Origin: Paludibacteraceae bacterium
GTDB lineage: Bacteria > Bacteroidota > Bacteroidia > Bacteroidales > Paludibacteraceae
Assembly (NCBI GenBank): GCA_024401565.1
Contig: JAKSKU010000005.1
Coordinates: 1 to 64,000, forward strand
Length of the DNA: 64,000 nt
Direction: 5' to 3'
The notes under the pieces are model-generated. The model had not been told where the DNA came from. It worked only from the letters and a program-made list of their open reading frames with translations, and ran no database searches. How positions within the stretch are numbered: the first letter of the stretch is position 1; each line of letters opens with the position of its first letter. This document shows positions 1 through 8,325 of the stretch, piece by piece. The position numbers were made by a program, and so were the translations under genes.

Positions 1-225
1 GTTGGTTCTAGCACTTCCGGTTTGGTTAAAGATGTTAACGACATGAGCGGTAAGGTATCATCTTTGGAGACTACTGTTGGTTCTAGCACATCCGGTTTGG
101 TTAAAGATGTTACCGACATAAGCGGTAAGGTATCATCTTTGGAGACTACTGTTGGTTCTGATGCTTCCGGTTTGGTTAAGAAGGTTGATGACTTGGAAAG
201 TACTATCAACAATGACACAGATGGT
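1..225 (+). repeat. 75-bp tandem repeat inside the coiled-coil gene
   Basis: Three in-frame units start at 1, 76 and 151, each encoding VGS(S/D)(T/A)SGLVK. Units 1 and 2 are nearly identical at DNA level, so the array may vary in copy number; it runs off the left edge. Confidence 0.85.
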
Positions 226-264
226 TTGATCAAGAGAATTGAATCTTTAGAATCAGGTGATTGA
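1..264 (+). CDS. C-terminal end of a repeat-rich coiled-coil protein (partial)
   Basis: The frame is open from the first base, so the gene starts outside the window; only the last 87 codons are present. The protein consists of a 25-residue repeat (75 bp) beginning VGSSTSGLVKDV; the first two units differ at only a few positions and the third decays towards the C terminus, which ends LESLESGD-like. The hydrophobic spacing (LVKDV, KVSSLETT) is that of a trimeric or dimeric coiled coil, as in phage-fibre stalks, YadA-like stalks and some Bacteroidales surface proteins. No anchor or sorting domain follows. Function is not recognisable. A strong terminator hairpin lies just downstream. Confidence 0.75.
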   Translation, partial: VGSSTSGLVKDVNDMSGKVSSLETTVGSSTSGLVKDVTDISGKVSSLETTVGSDASGLVKKVDDLESTINNDTDGLIKRIESLESGD

Positions 265-281
265 CAACCAAAATAAAGATG

Positions 282-315
282 AAATCCCTGTCATTTCGGC
301 AGGGATTTCTTTTTT
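282..315 (+). terminator. Rho-independent terminator
   Basis: AAATCCCTG (282-290) pairs with CAGGGATTT (300-308), followed by a T run. It closes the coiled-coil gene. Confidence 0.85.
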
Positions 316-480
316 ACACAAAAAGCTCTAAAAACTCAAAAATATAACAATTTGTAAGATTACAACGTCTAAACACTAATAAATTAAAACCAACAAGAGT
401 TTTTTACTTTCAAATTCCAATGGATATAAAATTATGCAGGGTAGTGCTCTTTTTAGGTGGATAGTGTTAGAGAAATTTTA

Positions 481-488
481 TAATTTTG
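481..488 (+). promoter_or_regulatory. Putative -7 box of the pyrG promoter
   Basis: TAATTTTG matches the Bacteroidetes -7 consensus TAnnTTTG and lies 25 bp before the pyrG start. No clear TTTG -33 box is visible at the right distance, so this is a partial match. Confidence 0.5.
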
Positions 489-513
489 CAACGTTAAAAA
501 ATCATAGAACGAA

Positions 514-2127
514 ATGAATACTAAGTACATTTTTGTCACAGGAGGCGTTACTTCCAGCCTTGGTAAAGGAATCATCGCTGCATCATTAGCAAAGCTATTG
601 CAGTCGAGAGGCTTATCAGTAACTATTCAGAAGTTGGATCCATATATCAATATCGACCCAGACACACTGAATCCGTATGAGCACGGAGAGTGCTACGTCA
701 CTGTGGATGGTGCAGTGACAGATTTGGACTTAGGTCACTACGAGAGATTCTTGGGTGTTGAGACAACTCAAGCAAACAATGTCACTACAGGACGTATCTA
801 TCAGAATGTGATCAACAAGGAGCGTCGTGGTGATTATTTAGGAAAGACAGTACAGATCATCCCTCATATCACAGATGAGATCAAGCGTAATATCATGGCG
901 CTTGGAAGCACAAAGAAATATGATATCGTAATCACAGAGATCGGTGGAACAGTAGGTGATATCGAGTCACTTCCATATATCGAGGCAGTACGTCAGTTGA
1001 AATGGGAACTTGGCGACGATTGTGTCTGCATCCACTTGACATATGTGCCATACGTTGCTGCAGCAGGAGAGTTGAAGACAAAACCAACTCAGCACTCAGT
1101 GAAGCATTTGTTGCAGAACGGAGTTCAGCCAGATATCTTGGTGCTTCGTACAGAGCATCCGTTGAACGACGGAATGAAGGCTAAAGTTGCATTGTTCTGC
1201 AACGTCGCAAAAGATTCTGTTATCGAGTGTATGGATGCACCTACAATCTACGAGGTGCCATTGATGATGCACGAAGAGGAGCTTGATATGGTGGTTATGC
1301 GTCACTTGCGTCTTGACACTACTAAGGAACCTGATTTGGCAGAGTGGAAGAACTTCTTGACAAGATTCAAGAATCCACTTAAGACTATAGATGTTGCGTT
1401 GGTTGGAAAATATGTTGAGCTTCCAGACGCATACAAATCAATCAGCGAAAGTTTCGTTCACGCAGGTGCAGCCAACGAAGTTAAGGTTAAGGTTCACTAC
1501 ATCCAGAGCGAGAATGTAGACGAGAGCAACGTCGCAGAGAAACTTGCTGGCATGAGCGGTATTCTTGTTGCTCCAGGATTCGGAGGCAGAGGAATAGAAG
1601 GAAAAATCACAGCTGTGAAATATGCAAGAGAGAACAATATTCCATTCTTCGGAATATGTCTTGGAATGCAGTGCGCAGTGATTGAGTTTGCAAGAAACGT
1701 GCTTGGTTATGCCGACGCTAATTCAGCAGAGATGGATTCAAAGACACCACATAAGGTAGTGGATTTGATGGAGAGCCAGAAGAACATCACTGGTATGGGC
1801 GGAACAATGAGATTGGGAGCTTATCCATGTGAGATCAAGCCTGGCACATTGGCAGAGAAGGTTTACGGTTCGACTCACATCTCCGAACGTCACCGTCACA
1901 GATACGAGTTCAACAACGACTATCTAGCTGAATATGAGGCACACGGAATGATCGCATCAGGTATGAATCCAGACAACCACTTGGTTGAGATCGTGGAGAT
2001 TCCATCACACAGATTCTTCATCGCCGGACAGTTCCACCCAGAGTTGCAGAGTACAGTGTTGAAGCCACACAAACTATTCACAGCATTCGTGGCAGCGGCA
2101 AAAGAATATGACGAAGAAAAAAAATAA
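514..2127 (+). CDS. pyrG: CTP synthase
   Basis: Makes CTP from UTP, ATP and glutamine, the last step of de novo CTP synthesis in the cytoplasm. The 537-residue length is normal. The N-terminal amidoligase domain starts [20 protein letters not shown] with its P-loop-like SLGKG, and the C-terminal class I glutamine amidotransferase domain (about 300-537) carries the nucleophile elbow FFGICLGMQ with Cys382, plus HRHRYEFN and the late FHPE. It stands alone with its own -7 box and terminator. Nothing is missing. Confidence 0.98.
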   Translation: MNTKYIFVTGGVTSSLGKGIIAASLAKLLQSRGLSVTIQKLDPYINIDPDTLNPYEHGECYVTVDGAVTDLDLGHYERFLGVETTQANNVTTGRIYQNVINKERRGDYLGKTVQIIPHITDEIKRNIMALGSTKKYDIVITEIGGTVGDIESLPYIEAVRQLKWELGDDCVCIHLTYVPYVAAAGELKTKPTQHSVKHLLQNGVQPDILVLRTEHPLNDGMKAKVALFCNVAKDSVIECMDAPTIYEVPLMMHEEELDMVVMRHLRLDTTKEPDLAEWKNFLTRFKNPLKTIDVALVGKYVELPDAYKSISESFVHAGAANEVKVKVHYIQSENVDESNVAEKLAGMSGILVAPGFGGRGIEGKITAVKYARENNIPFFGICLGMQCAVIEFARNVLGYADANSAEMDSKTPHKVVDLMESQKNITGMGGTMRLGAYPCEIKPGTLAEKVYGSTHISERHRHRYEFNNDYLAEYEAHGMIASGMNPDNHLVEIVEIPSHRFFIAGQFHPELQSTVLKPHKLFTAFVAAAKEYDEEKK

Positions 2128-2166
2128 GGTAAATGAACCTTACTAGTTATGAATTAATATAAAGGC

Positions 2167-2200
2167 AACGTCGACGAATCTTTATCGTCGACGTTTTTTA
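2167..2200 (+). terminator. Terminator of pyrG
   Basis: Perfect 11-bp arms AACGTCGACGA (2167-2177) and TCGTCGACGTT (2185-2195) followed by T6. Confidence 0.9.
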
Positions 2201-2303
2201 TTTTGATATAAATAAAATCATATAACAACCTAAAACATATTAGGGAAAACATACAAATATTACTTATCTTTGCAAAAGTTTTACAGATATCATAATTTCA
2301 GTT

Positions 2304-2354
2304 AGTTAGGGCGTCCAGCTCTTAACAATCCTCATTTTGTACAACTGCTATATA
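2304..2354 (+). repeat. Decayed right half of the MITE-like element at 47178-47297
   Basis: The stretch from TTAGGGCG through CTTAACAATCCTCATTTTG to GCTATATA aligns with 47250-47297 with a few substitutions. The left half is absent. Confidence 0.65.
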
Positions 2355-2402
2355 AACTAGACAAATTCGTGAAGAAAGGAAAACTTATATAACTAAAAAA
2401 AA

Positions 2403-3197
2403 ATGAAAAAAATATTCAGCGAAATTATACTCTTTATAATTTCAATTAGTTTTGCTAACGCACAAATGTGTGTCGTAGATGGATTGCGCTACTATGCCTA
2501 CTCCATGACGCAAGCCTCATTTGCAGGCATTGAAGACACCGCTCTTTATTCAAGCGTCACTTCATTAAAGATTCCAAATACAATCAAAGTAGACGGCAGC
2601 ACAAAATATGTGGAAAAAATCAAAATAGAAGCACTCTACGGATTCGACTATTTTGAAGAAATAACGCTGCCCAACGGCATAACTTCCATTGAAGACTATG
2701 CATTCAAAAACTGTTCTAAGCTTAAAACTATTTCCATGCCGAACGGTATGTATTCATTAGGAACAGGTGCATTTAAAGGATGCTCAAGCCTTGAAAAAAT
2801 CGACTTGTCAAACACTAGCATAATGCAGATTCCCCAAGAGTGTTTCTACGGATGCTCTTCTCTTGACTCTTTGGTCATCCCTAAAAAAGCTAATTACCTA
2901 TACGATTCTGCATTCGCCTACTGTGGCATCAGATACTTGGAGATTGAGAATTCTAATGAAAACATTTATGAAGGTGTGTTTGCCGGATGTAAAAACCTGG
3001 AAACCGTTGTACTTCCAGAACAATTACGTAATTTGGGAAATGGCACGTTCGCTGATTGTAGTGGTCTAAAACGCATCACTTTGCCAAATGAGCTAACATC
3101 AATCAAGGCAAACTTGTTTAAAAACTGCTCTTCCTTGGATTCTTTAGAGCTACATCCGAATATAACAATGATTTATACAGATGACTTTGGGAGATAA
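2403..3197 (+). CDS. BspA-like leucine-rich repeat protein, probably 3'-truncated
   Basis: Residues 1-20 form a signal peptide ending SFANA. The rest is a ladder of LRR_5/BspA repeats (for example FKNCSKLKTISMPNG, FAGCKNLETVVLPEQ, FADCSGLKRITLPNE, FKNCSSLDSLELHPN), the family of cell-surface adhesins common in Bacteroidales. At 264 residues it is short, and it stops at MIYTDDFGR in mid-repeat with no sorting domain or anchor. Sequence character changes right at the stop codon, where a more AT-rich, unrelated module begins, so I infer that the 3' end was lost at a recombination junction. Whether the product is still made and exported is unknown. Confidence 0.8.
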   Translation: MKKIFSEIILFIISISFANAQMCVVDGLRYYAYSMTQASFAGIEDTALYSSVTSLKIPNTIKVDGSTKYVEKIKIEALYGFDYFEEITLPNGITSIEDYAFKNCSKLKTISMPNGMYSLGTGAFKGCSSLEKIDLSNTSIMQIPQECFYGCSSLDSLVIPKKANYLYDSAFAYCGIRYLEIENSNENIYEGVFAGCKNLETVVLPEQLRNLGNGTFADCSGLKRITLPNELTSIKANLFKNCSSLDSLELHPNITMIYTDDFGR

Positions 3198-3618
3198 AAG
3201 TTTTTCAGAGGCTGCCGGCAATGTGAATTGGAGTGATGTTGCCTATAGCGGAATAGAAGTAACTTACCCTAAATGGTATATGGCTGTAGCATCTGCCATT
3301 GGTCGCGATATTTTGACACAAAGGTTAAGGAATTCTACCGAGATTTCTTTATTGGAATTAACAAAAAAATATTCTTTGATAGTACTCTCTAACGCTCTCG
3401 GTACATTTTTTTGGGGGGACCTTACCAAGGTTAATAATATAGATTTGAAGATAAAATGGTATATAAAGGATGCTTTGTCGTATAATTTTAAGTTTGCGAT
3501 ACATTCATTACATACTAATGGATTTGATAGAAATACACTTGAGTGGTTTCTTTCTGATTTGGGATTTAGAATATTTACTAATGATCAAAAAGCCGTAATA
3601 GAAAAGGAATATGAGTAG
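3181..3618 (+). CDS. Unrecognised 145-residue protein, first gene of a coupled pair
   Basis: I do not recognise this protein. It is soluble-looking, without a signal peptide, rich in Leu, Lys and aromatic residues, and ends EKEYE. The only ATG before the conserved-looking part is at 3181, because an in-frame stop sits at 3169-3171; this start overlaps the end of the BspA-like gene by 17 bp. Its stop overlaps the start of the next gene by 8 bp, which suggests translational coupling. Base composition is more AT-rich than the neighbours, consistent with acquisition from elsewhere. Its place next to a tiny two-helix membrane protein recalls effector/immunity or toxin/antitoxin pairs, but no motif supports that directly. 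Confidence 0.5.
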   Translation: MTLGDKSFSEAAGNVNWSDVAYSGIEVTYPKWYMAVASAIGRDILTQRLRNSTEISLLELTKKYSLIVLSNALGTFFWGDLTKVNNIDLKIKWYIKDALSYNFKFAIHSLHTNGFDRNTLEWFLSDLGFRIFTNDQKAVIEKEYE

Positions 3619-3862
3619 AAAAGATGATTTTTGGCTTCCATATTTATTAGCTGCACTTACATTTACAGTAATGATAATTCTTTGTATATCTGACTACCAG
3701 AGTGTTTTAACTCCTTTTACGGAGTATGGGTATAAAGATATGAAAAATGGGTATATAACTCTTGATCGTATTGGTGGCCCATTTCTAGTTGTTGGATTGT
3801 TGTTTTTTTTGTTGCTGATGTGCGTGGCAAAATTATATTTTATATGGAAAAGCAAGCATTGA
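3611..3862 (+). CDS. Small two-helix membrane protein
   Basis: An 83-residue protein with two strongly hydrophobic helices, around residues 10-27 (YLLAALTFTVMIILC) and 53-75 (GGPFLVVGLLFFLLLMCV), and a charged tail KSKH. It starts inside the last codons of the upstream 145-residue gene. The topology would suit a holin-like or immunity protein, but that is only a guess from size and shape. Confidence 0.55.
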   Translation: MSRKDDFWLPYLLAALTFTVMIILCISDYQSVLTPFTEYGYKDMKNGYITLDRIGGPFLVVGLLFFLLLMCVAKLYFIWKSKH

Positions 3863-3936
3863 GTCTTGTTAAAGTTAATTGTGACTTTTGAATAATCATT
3901 AAATGGTCAATATAAAAGCTAGAAAATAACTAACTT

Positions 3937-4020
3937 ATGCTACATAAATTAAGAATATTATTGCTCTTACTTGTCTGCCTACCGCTTTGGGCGAGGGCAG
4001 AGAGTGGTGATATTGAATAG
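3937..4020 (+). pseudogene. 5' remnant of a secreted-protein gene (signal peptide only)
   Basis: A 27-codon frame encodes MLHKLRILLLLLVCLPLWARA followed by six residues and a stop. This is a textbook signal peptide with nothing behind it. The next recognisable coding DNA belongs to a different family (YhcG), so I read it as the stub of a secreted-protein gene cut by recombination. Confidence 0.55.
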
Positions 4021-4050
4021 TAGTAGTTTTTTCGGTATAATAACAAAATA

Positions 4051-4497
4051 TATGGGCACAGAAACACTTTTGAGAAATCAAGGAGAATCGGAAGGACTCT
4101 ATGCTGACGTATGTAAAATAATCGCGTCGGCACAGAGCGAGGCTTATCGTGCCATTAATGTAGCTCTTGTGCAACGTAATTGGCTTATTGGTAAACGAAT
4201 TGCCGAAGAGGAATTAAAGGGGAAAGATCGTGCTGAATATGGAGCTGAGATTATTAAGCAATTGTCTGATTTATTGACTCGTGACTTTGGTAAAGGGTTT
4301 ACAAAAACCAACTTATATCAATTTTATCAGTTCTATAAATGCTTCCCAAACATTTTCCACTCACTGAGTGGAAAATCTATTTTGCTTACTTGGACTCACT
4401 ATCGAACTCTCCTTAGAGAAGAAAATGAAGAGGCTCGTAATTGGTACGAAAAGGAGGCTGCGGACCAACAATGGAGCGTTCGCACTTTGGAAAGAAA
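4051..4497 (+). pseudogene. N-terminal fragment of a YhcG/DUF1016 PD-(D/E)XK nuclease
   Basis: From ATG 4051 (MGTETLLRNQGESEG) the frame encodes the DUF1016_N domain: YRAINVALVQRNWLIGKRI, EYGAEIIKQLSDLLTRDFGKGF, NLYQFYQFYKCFP, LTWTHYRTLLREENEEARNWY and QQWSVRTLERN. Full-length family members are about 330-380 residues with a C-terminal PD-(D/E)XK domain; here about 150 remain. At TTTGGAAAGAAATCGA the sequence switches to an unrelated family in another frame, so the nuclease domain is gone. Confidence 0.85.
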
Positions 4498-5185
4498 TCG
4501 ACGAATACGACAAGCCAATTCTTGATTCCATGTTCAAGCCTTATTCAAAGGATATTCTTGAATTAATGGCTGATTTCTATCAGAGATTGAAATCAGCTAA
4601 CGACAAAGAACGTTTTGTCTTCATTACCGGCGTAACCAAATTCGCTCATGTGTCGCTTTTTTCTGGAGCCAACAACATTAAGGATTTGACAAGAGACAAA
4701 AACTTTGCGACTATGTTGGGCTATACTGAGGTCGAAATGAGAAACAACTTCAGTGAACATATTGATGCTGCCGCTTCTGAATTGGAAATGAGTCGTGACG
4801 ATCTTCTTCATAATCTAAAATTGAACTATAATGGAGTCAGAATGCAGGTGAAATCACAGAGGGATATTTCCGCAACCATCTCCGCACTTTGTTCTGCTTG
4901 TTCGGCATTCCAAACCAATGCGAGATCATGGAGGCGAGCCAACGCGTCGACATCGTGGCTCAAACAGCAAAGATGGCTCTTGTGTTCGAATTGAAGATGT
5001 TGAGCAAAGACGAAGCTGATCCTGAGACAAAAAAGATGGAGTTGCTTGAATCTGCGTTGGAGCAGGCAAAAACTAAAGGATATGCGGAAAAGTATAGCAA
5101 TGAAAGTGAGGAAGTCCACACAATCGGCATCGTTTTCGACGAGAAAACTCGTAAAGTGGCGTGCTGGAAGATGATGGATGAATAA
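4488..5185 (+). pseudogene. Fragments of an AAA-ATPase-like / PDDEXK_9 protein
   Basis: Two out-of-frame pieces of one family are joined here. Up to about 4837 the frame encodes KEIDEYDKPILDSMF, FVFITGVTKFAHVSLFSG and MLGYTEVEM, the centre of the AAA-ATPase-like domain (Pfam AAA-ATPase_like). From about 4845 another frame encodes EGYFRNHLRTLFCLFG and then RVDIVAQTAKMALVFELKM and VHTIGIVFDEKTRKV, the C-terminal PDDEXK_9 nuclease with its D...ExK core. The N-terminal Walker region and the stretch between the pieces are missing, so the locus cannot make the normal protein. Confidence 0.85.
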
Positions 5186-5192
5186 AATAAAA

Positions 5193-5219
5193 AGGCAAGG
5201 ATTTCACAATCCTCGCCTC
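5193..5219. terminator. Bidirectional terminator
   Basis: AGGCAAGGATT (5193-5203) pairs with AATCCTCGCCT (5209-5219) with one mismatch. It sits between the convergent gene wreck and the AspT-type transporter gene. Confidence 0.7.
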
Positions 5220-5253
5220 TTAAGTTAAAAATATCAAAATTTGGTTTTATATT

Positions 5254-6945
5254 TCAACCGCATGCCAACAACACAATAAGTTGTGCTGTCAGAATCCTTA
5301 AGAACATCGATAATGGGTAGACGGTGGAATATCCGACCGCCGGAGCATCCTTTGAACAAACACTGTTGGCGTATGCCAATGCCGGTGGATCCGTATAGGT
5401 TCCGGCAAGCATTCCCATCACAGTATAGTAGTTGAGTTTGTAGTGCATTCTTGCAATCGTGCCGACGATTAAGATTGGAATCACAGTAATGAGAAGTCCA
5501 CACAAGACGTACAAACCACCGTCGCCAGCCACCACCGTATCCACGAAACTTGCTCCTGCCTTTATTCCAACTGATGCAAGGAAAAGCACAAGCCCAATCT
5601 CACGAAGCATCAAATTTGCCGACGTCGTGGTATAAGTGACAAGTCCTATCTTATGACCGTAGCGGCCAATCAAAATAGCGATAATCAACGGTCCACCAGC
5701 GATACCAAGTTTCAATGGCACAGGCATCGTAGGGATCGAAATCGGAATGCTTCCAAACAAGATTCCCACAAAGATGCCAATAAAAATTGTAGCAAGATTA
5801 GGAGCATGCAACGTCTTGACGCAATCTCCAAAATGTTTGCGCACTCGCTCCACTGCATCTTCACGTCCAACCACTCTTACTCTATCTCCCATTTTCAACT
5901 CAAGAGAAGGAGACGCAAACAATTCTATACCACCACGATTGATACGAGTCACATTGACTTCATATAATCTATTGAGATGTAGCTTTTTAATTGTTTTGCC
6001 ATTAATCTTTGGATTAGTGACCACAACACTCTTCGACGTAAGTTTACCCTCCCCCACGTCGCTCCAGTCCATCTCACACTCCTCGCCAAGAATAGTTACA
6101 AGAGCCTTTGCCTCACTCTCCAGACTCACGATGAAAAGGACATCGCCTACAGACACCGTCGTCTCGCCACATGGAGAAATCATCTCTCCATCATGAAGAA
6201 GACGCGAGCATACAAACTCTTTGTCGAGAGTACTACGCATCTGTTTCAAAGAAGCACCGTCGAAATTCTTATTTTTCAACCTGATACATAACTTCTCTGG
6301 TTTCGATTCCGTATCCTCAACATCTGAGCTAAGTTCCTTCTCCGCCTGGACCAAATCCGTTTTGGAAATGAAACGGATAGCAATCGTAGCCATGATGATT
6401 CCCACAACACCCAACGGATAAGCGCAAGCATAACCGTTGGCAATCAACGGAGCATTTCCTTCAGTGAAGACGGCATTGAGAGCCTCGTTGGCAGCACCAA
6501 GACCTGGAGTGTTAGTCACCGCTCCAAACAATGTGCCGACAAGCATTGGCAGATTATTCTTGTCGGTAGTGTCGAAGAAGCAGTAGTAGCAACCAAACAT
6601 CACCGCCACATTGAGCATGATAGCCAACGCCGCAAGTTTATTCATCGTCACACCACCCTTCTTGAAACTGTTGAAGAATCCAGGGCCGACCTGCAGACCA
6701 ATCATGAAGACAAACAGAATCAAACCGAAGTCTTGAATGAAAGTCAGGATGGCGACCGGAGCCGTAAACTTCAGATGTCCGGCCAAGATTCCTGCAAACA
6801 GCACGAAGGTGACTCCAAGTGAAATGCCAGCCACTTTGATCTTGCCAAGGTAGATACCTACGGATATCACTATGGCATAAAGCAAAGCGATGTGGGCTAC
6901 AGACTCATTGTTGGTAAACAGATTAGTCAGCCAAGAAAAGTCCAT
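5254..6945 (-). CDS. AspT/YidE/YbjL-family transporter with central TrkA_C domains
   Basis: A 563-residue inner-membrane protein: N-terminal helices (LLYAIVISVGIYLGKI onwards, about 15-180), two cytoplasmic TrkA_C (RCK_C) modules at about 190-360 (FVCSRLLHDGEM, LYEVNVTRINRGG, GDRVRVVGREDAVERV), and a second helical half to the C terminus. This duplicated layout defines the aspartate:alanine exchanger and YidE/YbjL group; the substrate cannot be told from sequence. I place the start at MDFSWLTNLF (6945) because upstream residues are not family-like. It overlaps the end of the upstream small membrane protein gene by 23 bp, so the two are probably co-translated. Confidence 0.9.
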   Translation of the reverse strand: MDFSWLTNLFTNNESVAHIALLYAIVISVGIYLGKIKVAGISLGVTFVLFAGILAGHLKFTAPVAILTFIQDFGLILFVFMIGLQVGPGFFNSFKKGGVTMNKLAALAIMLNVAVMFGCYYCFFDTTDKNNLPMLVGTLFGAVTNTPGLGAANEALNAVFTEGNAPLIANGYACAYPLGVVGIIMATIAIRFISKTDLVQAEKELSSDVEDTESKPEKLCIRLKNKNFDGASLKQMRSTLDKEFVCSRLLHDGEMISPCGETTVSVGDVLFIVSLESEAKALVTILGEECEMDWSDVGEGKLTSKSVVVTNPKINGKTIKKLHLNRLYEVNVTRINRGGIELFASPSLELKMGDRVRVVGREDAVERVRKHFGDCVKTLHAPNLATIFIGIFVGILFGSIPISIPTMPVPLKLGIAGGPLIIAILIGRYGHKIGLVTYTTTSANLMLREIGLVLFLASVGIKAGASFVDTVVAGDGGLYVLCGLLITVIPILIVGTIARMHYKLNYYTVMGMLAGTYTDPPALAYANSVCSKDAPAVGYSTVYPLSMFLRILTAQLIVLLACG

Positions 6946-7132
6946 AATATGGATATTTAGTGTTTGAAGAATTAGACACAGCCTCCTTATAATGTTTAGT
7001 CGGATTCTCTGTTGGCACAACATTTACAGAATCACCGTCGATAACAAATCCATTATTCTTTCCACACTCTGAAACTTTTGAAGCAGCTCTCCAAACAAAC
7101 AGAGCAGCAATTACAACTAATAATGCAACCAT
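6923..7132 (-). CDS. Small single-pass membrane protein upstream of the transporter
   Basis: A 69-residue frame starting MVALLVVIAALFVWRA (one N-terminal helix) followed by a polar tail. It is not recognised. It lies about 65 bp downstream of a good promoter on the same strand and overlaps the start of the AspT-type gene, so it is likely the first gene of a two-gene transcript. It could also be a leader with no product role. Confidence 0.5.
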   Translation of the reverse strand: MVALLVVIAALFVWRAASKVSECGKNNGFVIDGDSVNVVPTENPTKHYKEAVSNSSNTKYPYYGLFLAD

Positions 7133-7199
7133 ATTCTTAAATTTTAATTTTCGTCTTCGTTTTCGTTTTTTGTCTTCGTTTTTTTTTCGAGAACGGATG

Positions 7200-7232
7200 C
7201 AAAAGTAGAACCGTTTTGATTTCGGTTTGAAA
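7200..7232 (-). promoter_or_regulatory. Promoter of the transporter transcript
   Basis: On the minus strand TACTTTTG (7200-7207) matches TAnnTTTG, with TTTC (7229-7232) about 21 bp upstream as an imperfect -33 box. Confidence 0.55.
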
Positions 7233-7383
7233 ATTTGTTATAAGATTATCTAATAGCTACGATAAGTCAAAAAATAGCGATTATGACTGTTGCTAATAGT
7301 CATAATTAGTAGATTTAATGCAGCAAATAAGTGTAGAAAAAATGAAAATGAGTAATTTTGCAGTCCGAAGATTATTAGAGATT

Positions 7384-8289
7384 ATGGAACTGAGACAATT
7401 AAAAGCATTCGTTAAAATTGCAGAGACTTGCAATTTCTCGTTAGCGGCAAAAGAACTTTACACAACGCAAAGTGCGCTTTCTCAAAGTTTGAAAAAATTA
7501 GAGGAAGAACTCGGCACTACCTTGTTCCATAGGGATAATCATAACGTCAGGTTGACAGAAGCTGGTGATGAACTGCTTCCATATGCAAAGAAGACCATCG
7601 AAGAGTCGGACAATTGCGTCAATAGAATGCATGATCTTATGAATATGAAATGCGGCACTCTTAATATTGGAGTCACACATTCATTCCGTATTCTTACTTC
7701 TGATACACTTAACGTATTTGTAAAACGTTATCCGAACATCAAACTAAACATCTTCTACAAGACCAATGATGAACTGCAGAATATGCTGTTGCATAAGGAG
7801 ATCGACGTCGCACTGGCATTCAAACCAGACGTGATACACGATCAAATTGAATCACATAATCTTTTTGAAGACAAGTTGTGTGCCATAGTGGCAAAAGACC
7901 ACGCATTGGCATCAAAAAGAAGCATCACTTTAGAGGAAATTGCAGAATATCCGCTTATTCTTCCTGCCGAAGGAACTCAAGCTAGGACAATGATAGACAA
8001 AGTGTTGAAGACACATCCCGTCGACCTTAATCCAAGAATCGTGATTAATGAAATCACACCGATTTTGATGCTAGTGTCGTATGGAGAGATGGTTTCAATT
8101 CTTTCTGGCATCTCCACAAAGACCAGACCAGATGTAGTGGGCATTCCTATCGACGTCGCAGGAAATACAATGGAAGGAGCATTCCATATTCTAAAGAATT
8201 CATATTTCAAGCAATCAGCAAAAGAATTCATTAAGATGGTTTGCGAAACACATCTGCTTAGATTAAAGATGAATAGCCTTTTTAATTAA
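7384..8289 (+). CDS. LysR-family transcriptional regulator
   Basis: A 301-residue DNA-binding regulator. The winged helix-turn-helix is at about 1-60 (MELRQLKAFVKIAETCNFSL, TTQSALSQSLKKLEEELG, LFHRDNHNVRLTEAG) and the effector-binding domain at about 88-295. ATG 7384 is chosen because it gives the normal family N terminus; upstream in-frame codons add an untypical 22 residues. It is divergent from the AspT-type transporter transcript, the usual arrangement for a LysR regulator and its target, so it may control that transporter; this is inference. The inducer is unknown. Confidence 0.92.
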   Translation: MELRQLKAFVKIAETCNFSLAAKELYTTQSALSQSLKKLEEELGTTLFHRDNHNVRLTEAGDELLPYAKKTIEESDNCVNRMHDLMNMKCGTLNIGVTHSFRILTSDTLNVFVKRYPNIKLNIFYKTNDELQNMLLHKEIDVALAFKPDVIHDQIESHNLFEDKLCAIVAKDHALASKRSITLEEIAEYPLILPAEGTQARTMIDKVLKTHPVDLNPRIVINEITPILMLVSYGEMVSILSGISTKTRPDVVGIPIDVAGNTMEGAFHILKNSYFKQSAKEFIKMVCETHLLRLKMNSLFN

Positions 8290-8292
8290 AAA

Positions 8293-8316
8293 CAGGGACC
8301 TTGTACAAAGTCCCTG
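8293..8316. terminator. Bidirectional terminator
   Basis: CAGGGAC (8293-8299) pairs with GTCCCTG (8310-8316) between the convergent LysR and Rpn genes. Confidence 0.7.
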
Positions 8317-8325
8317 AATATAAAA

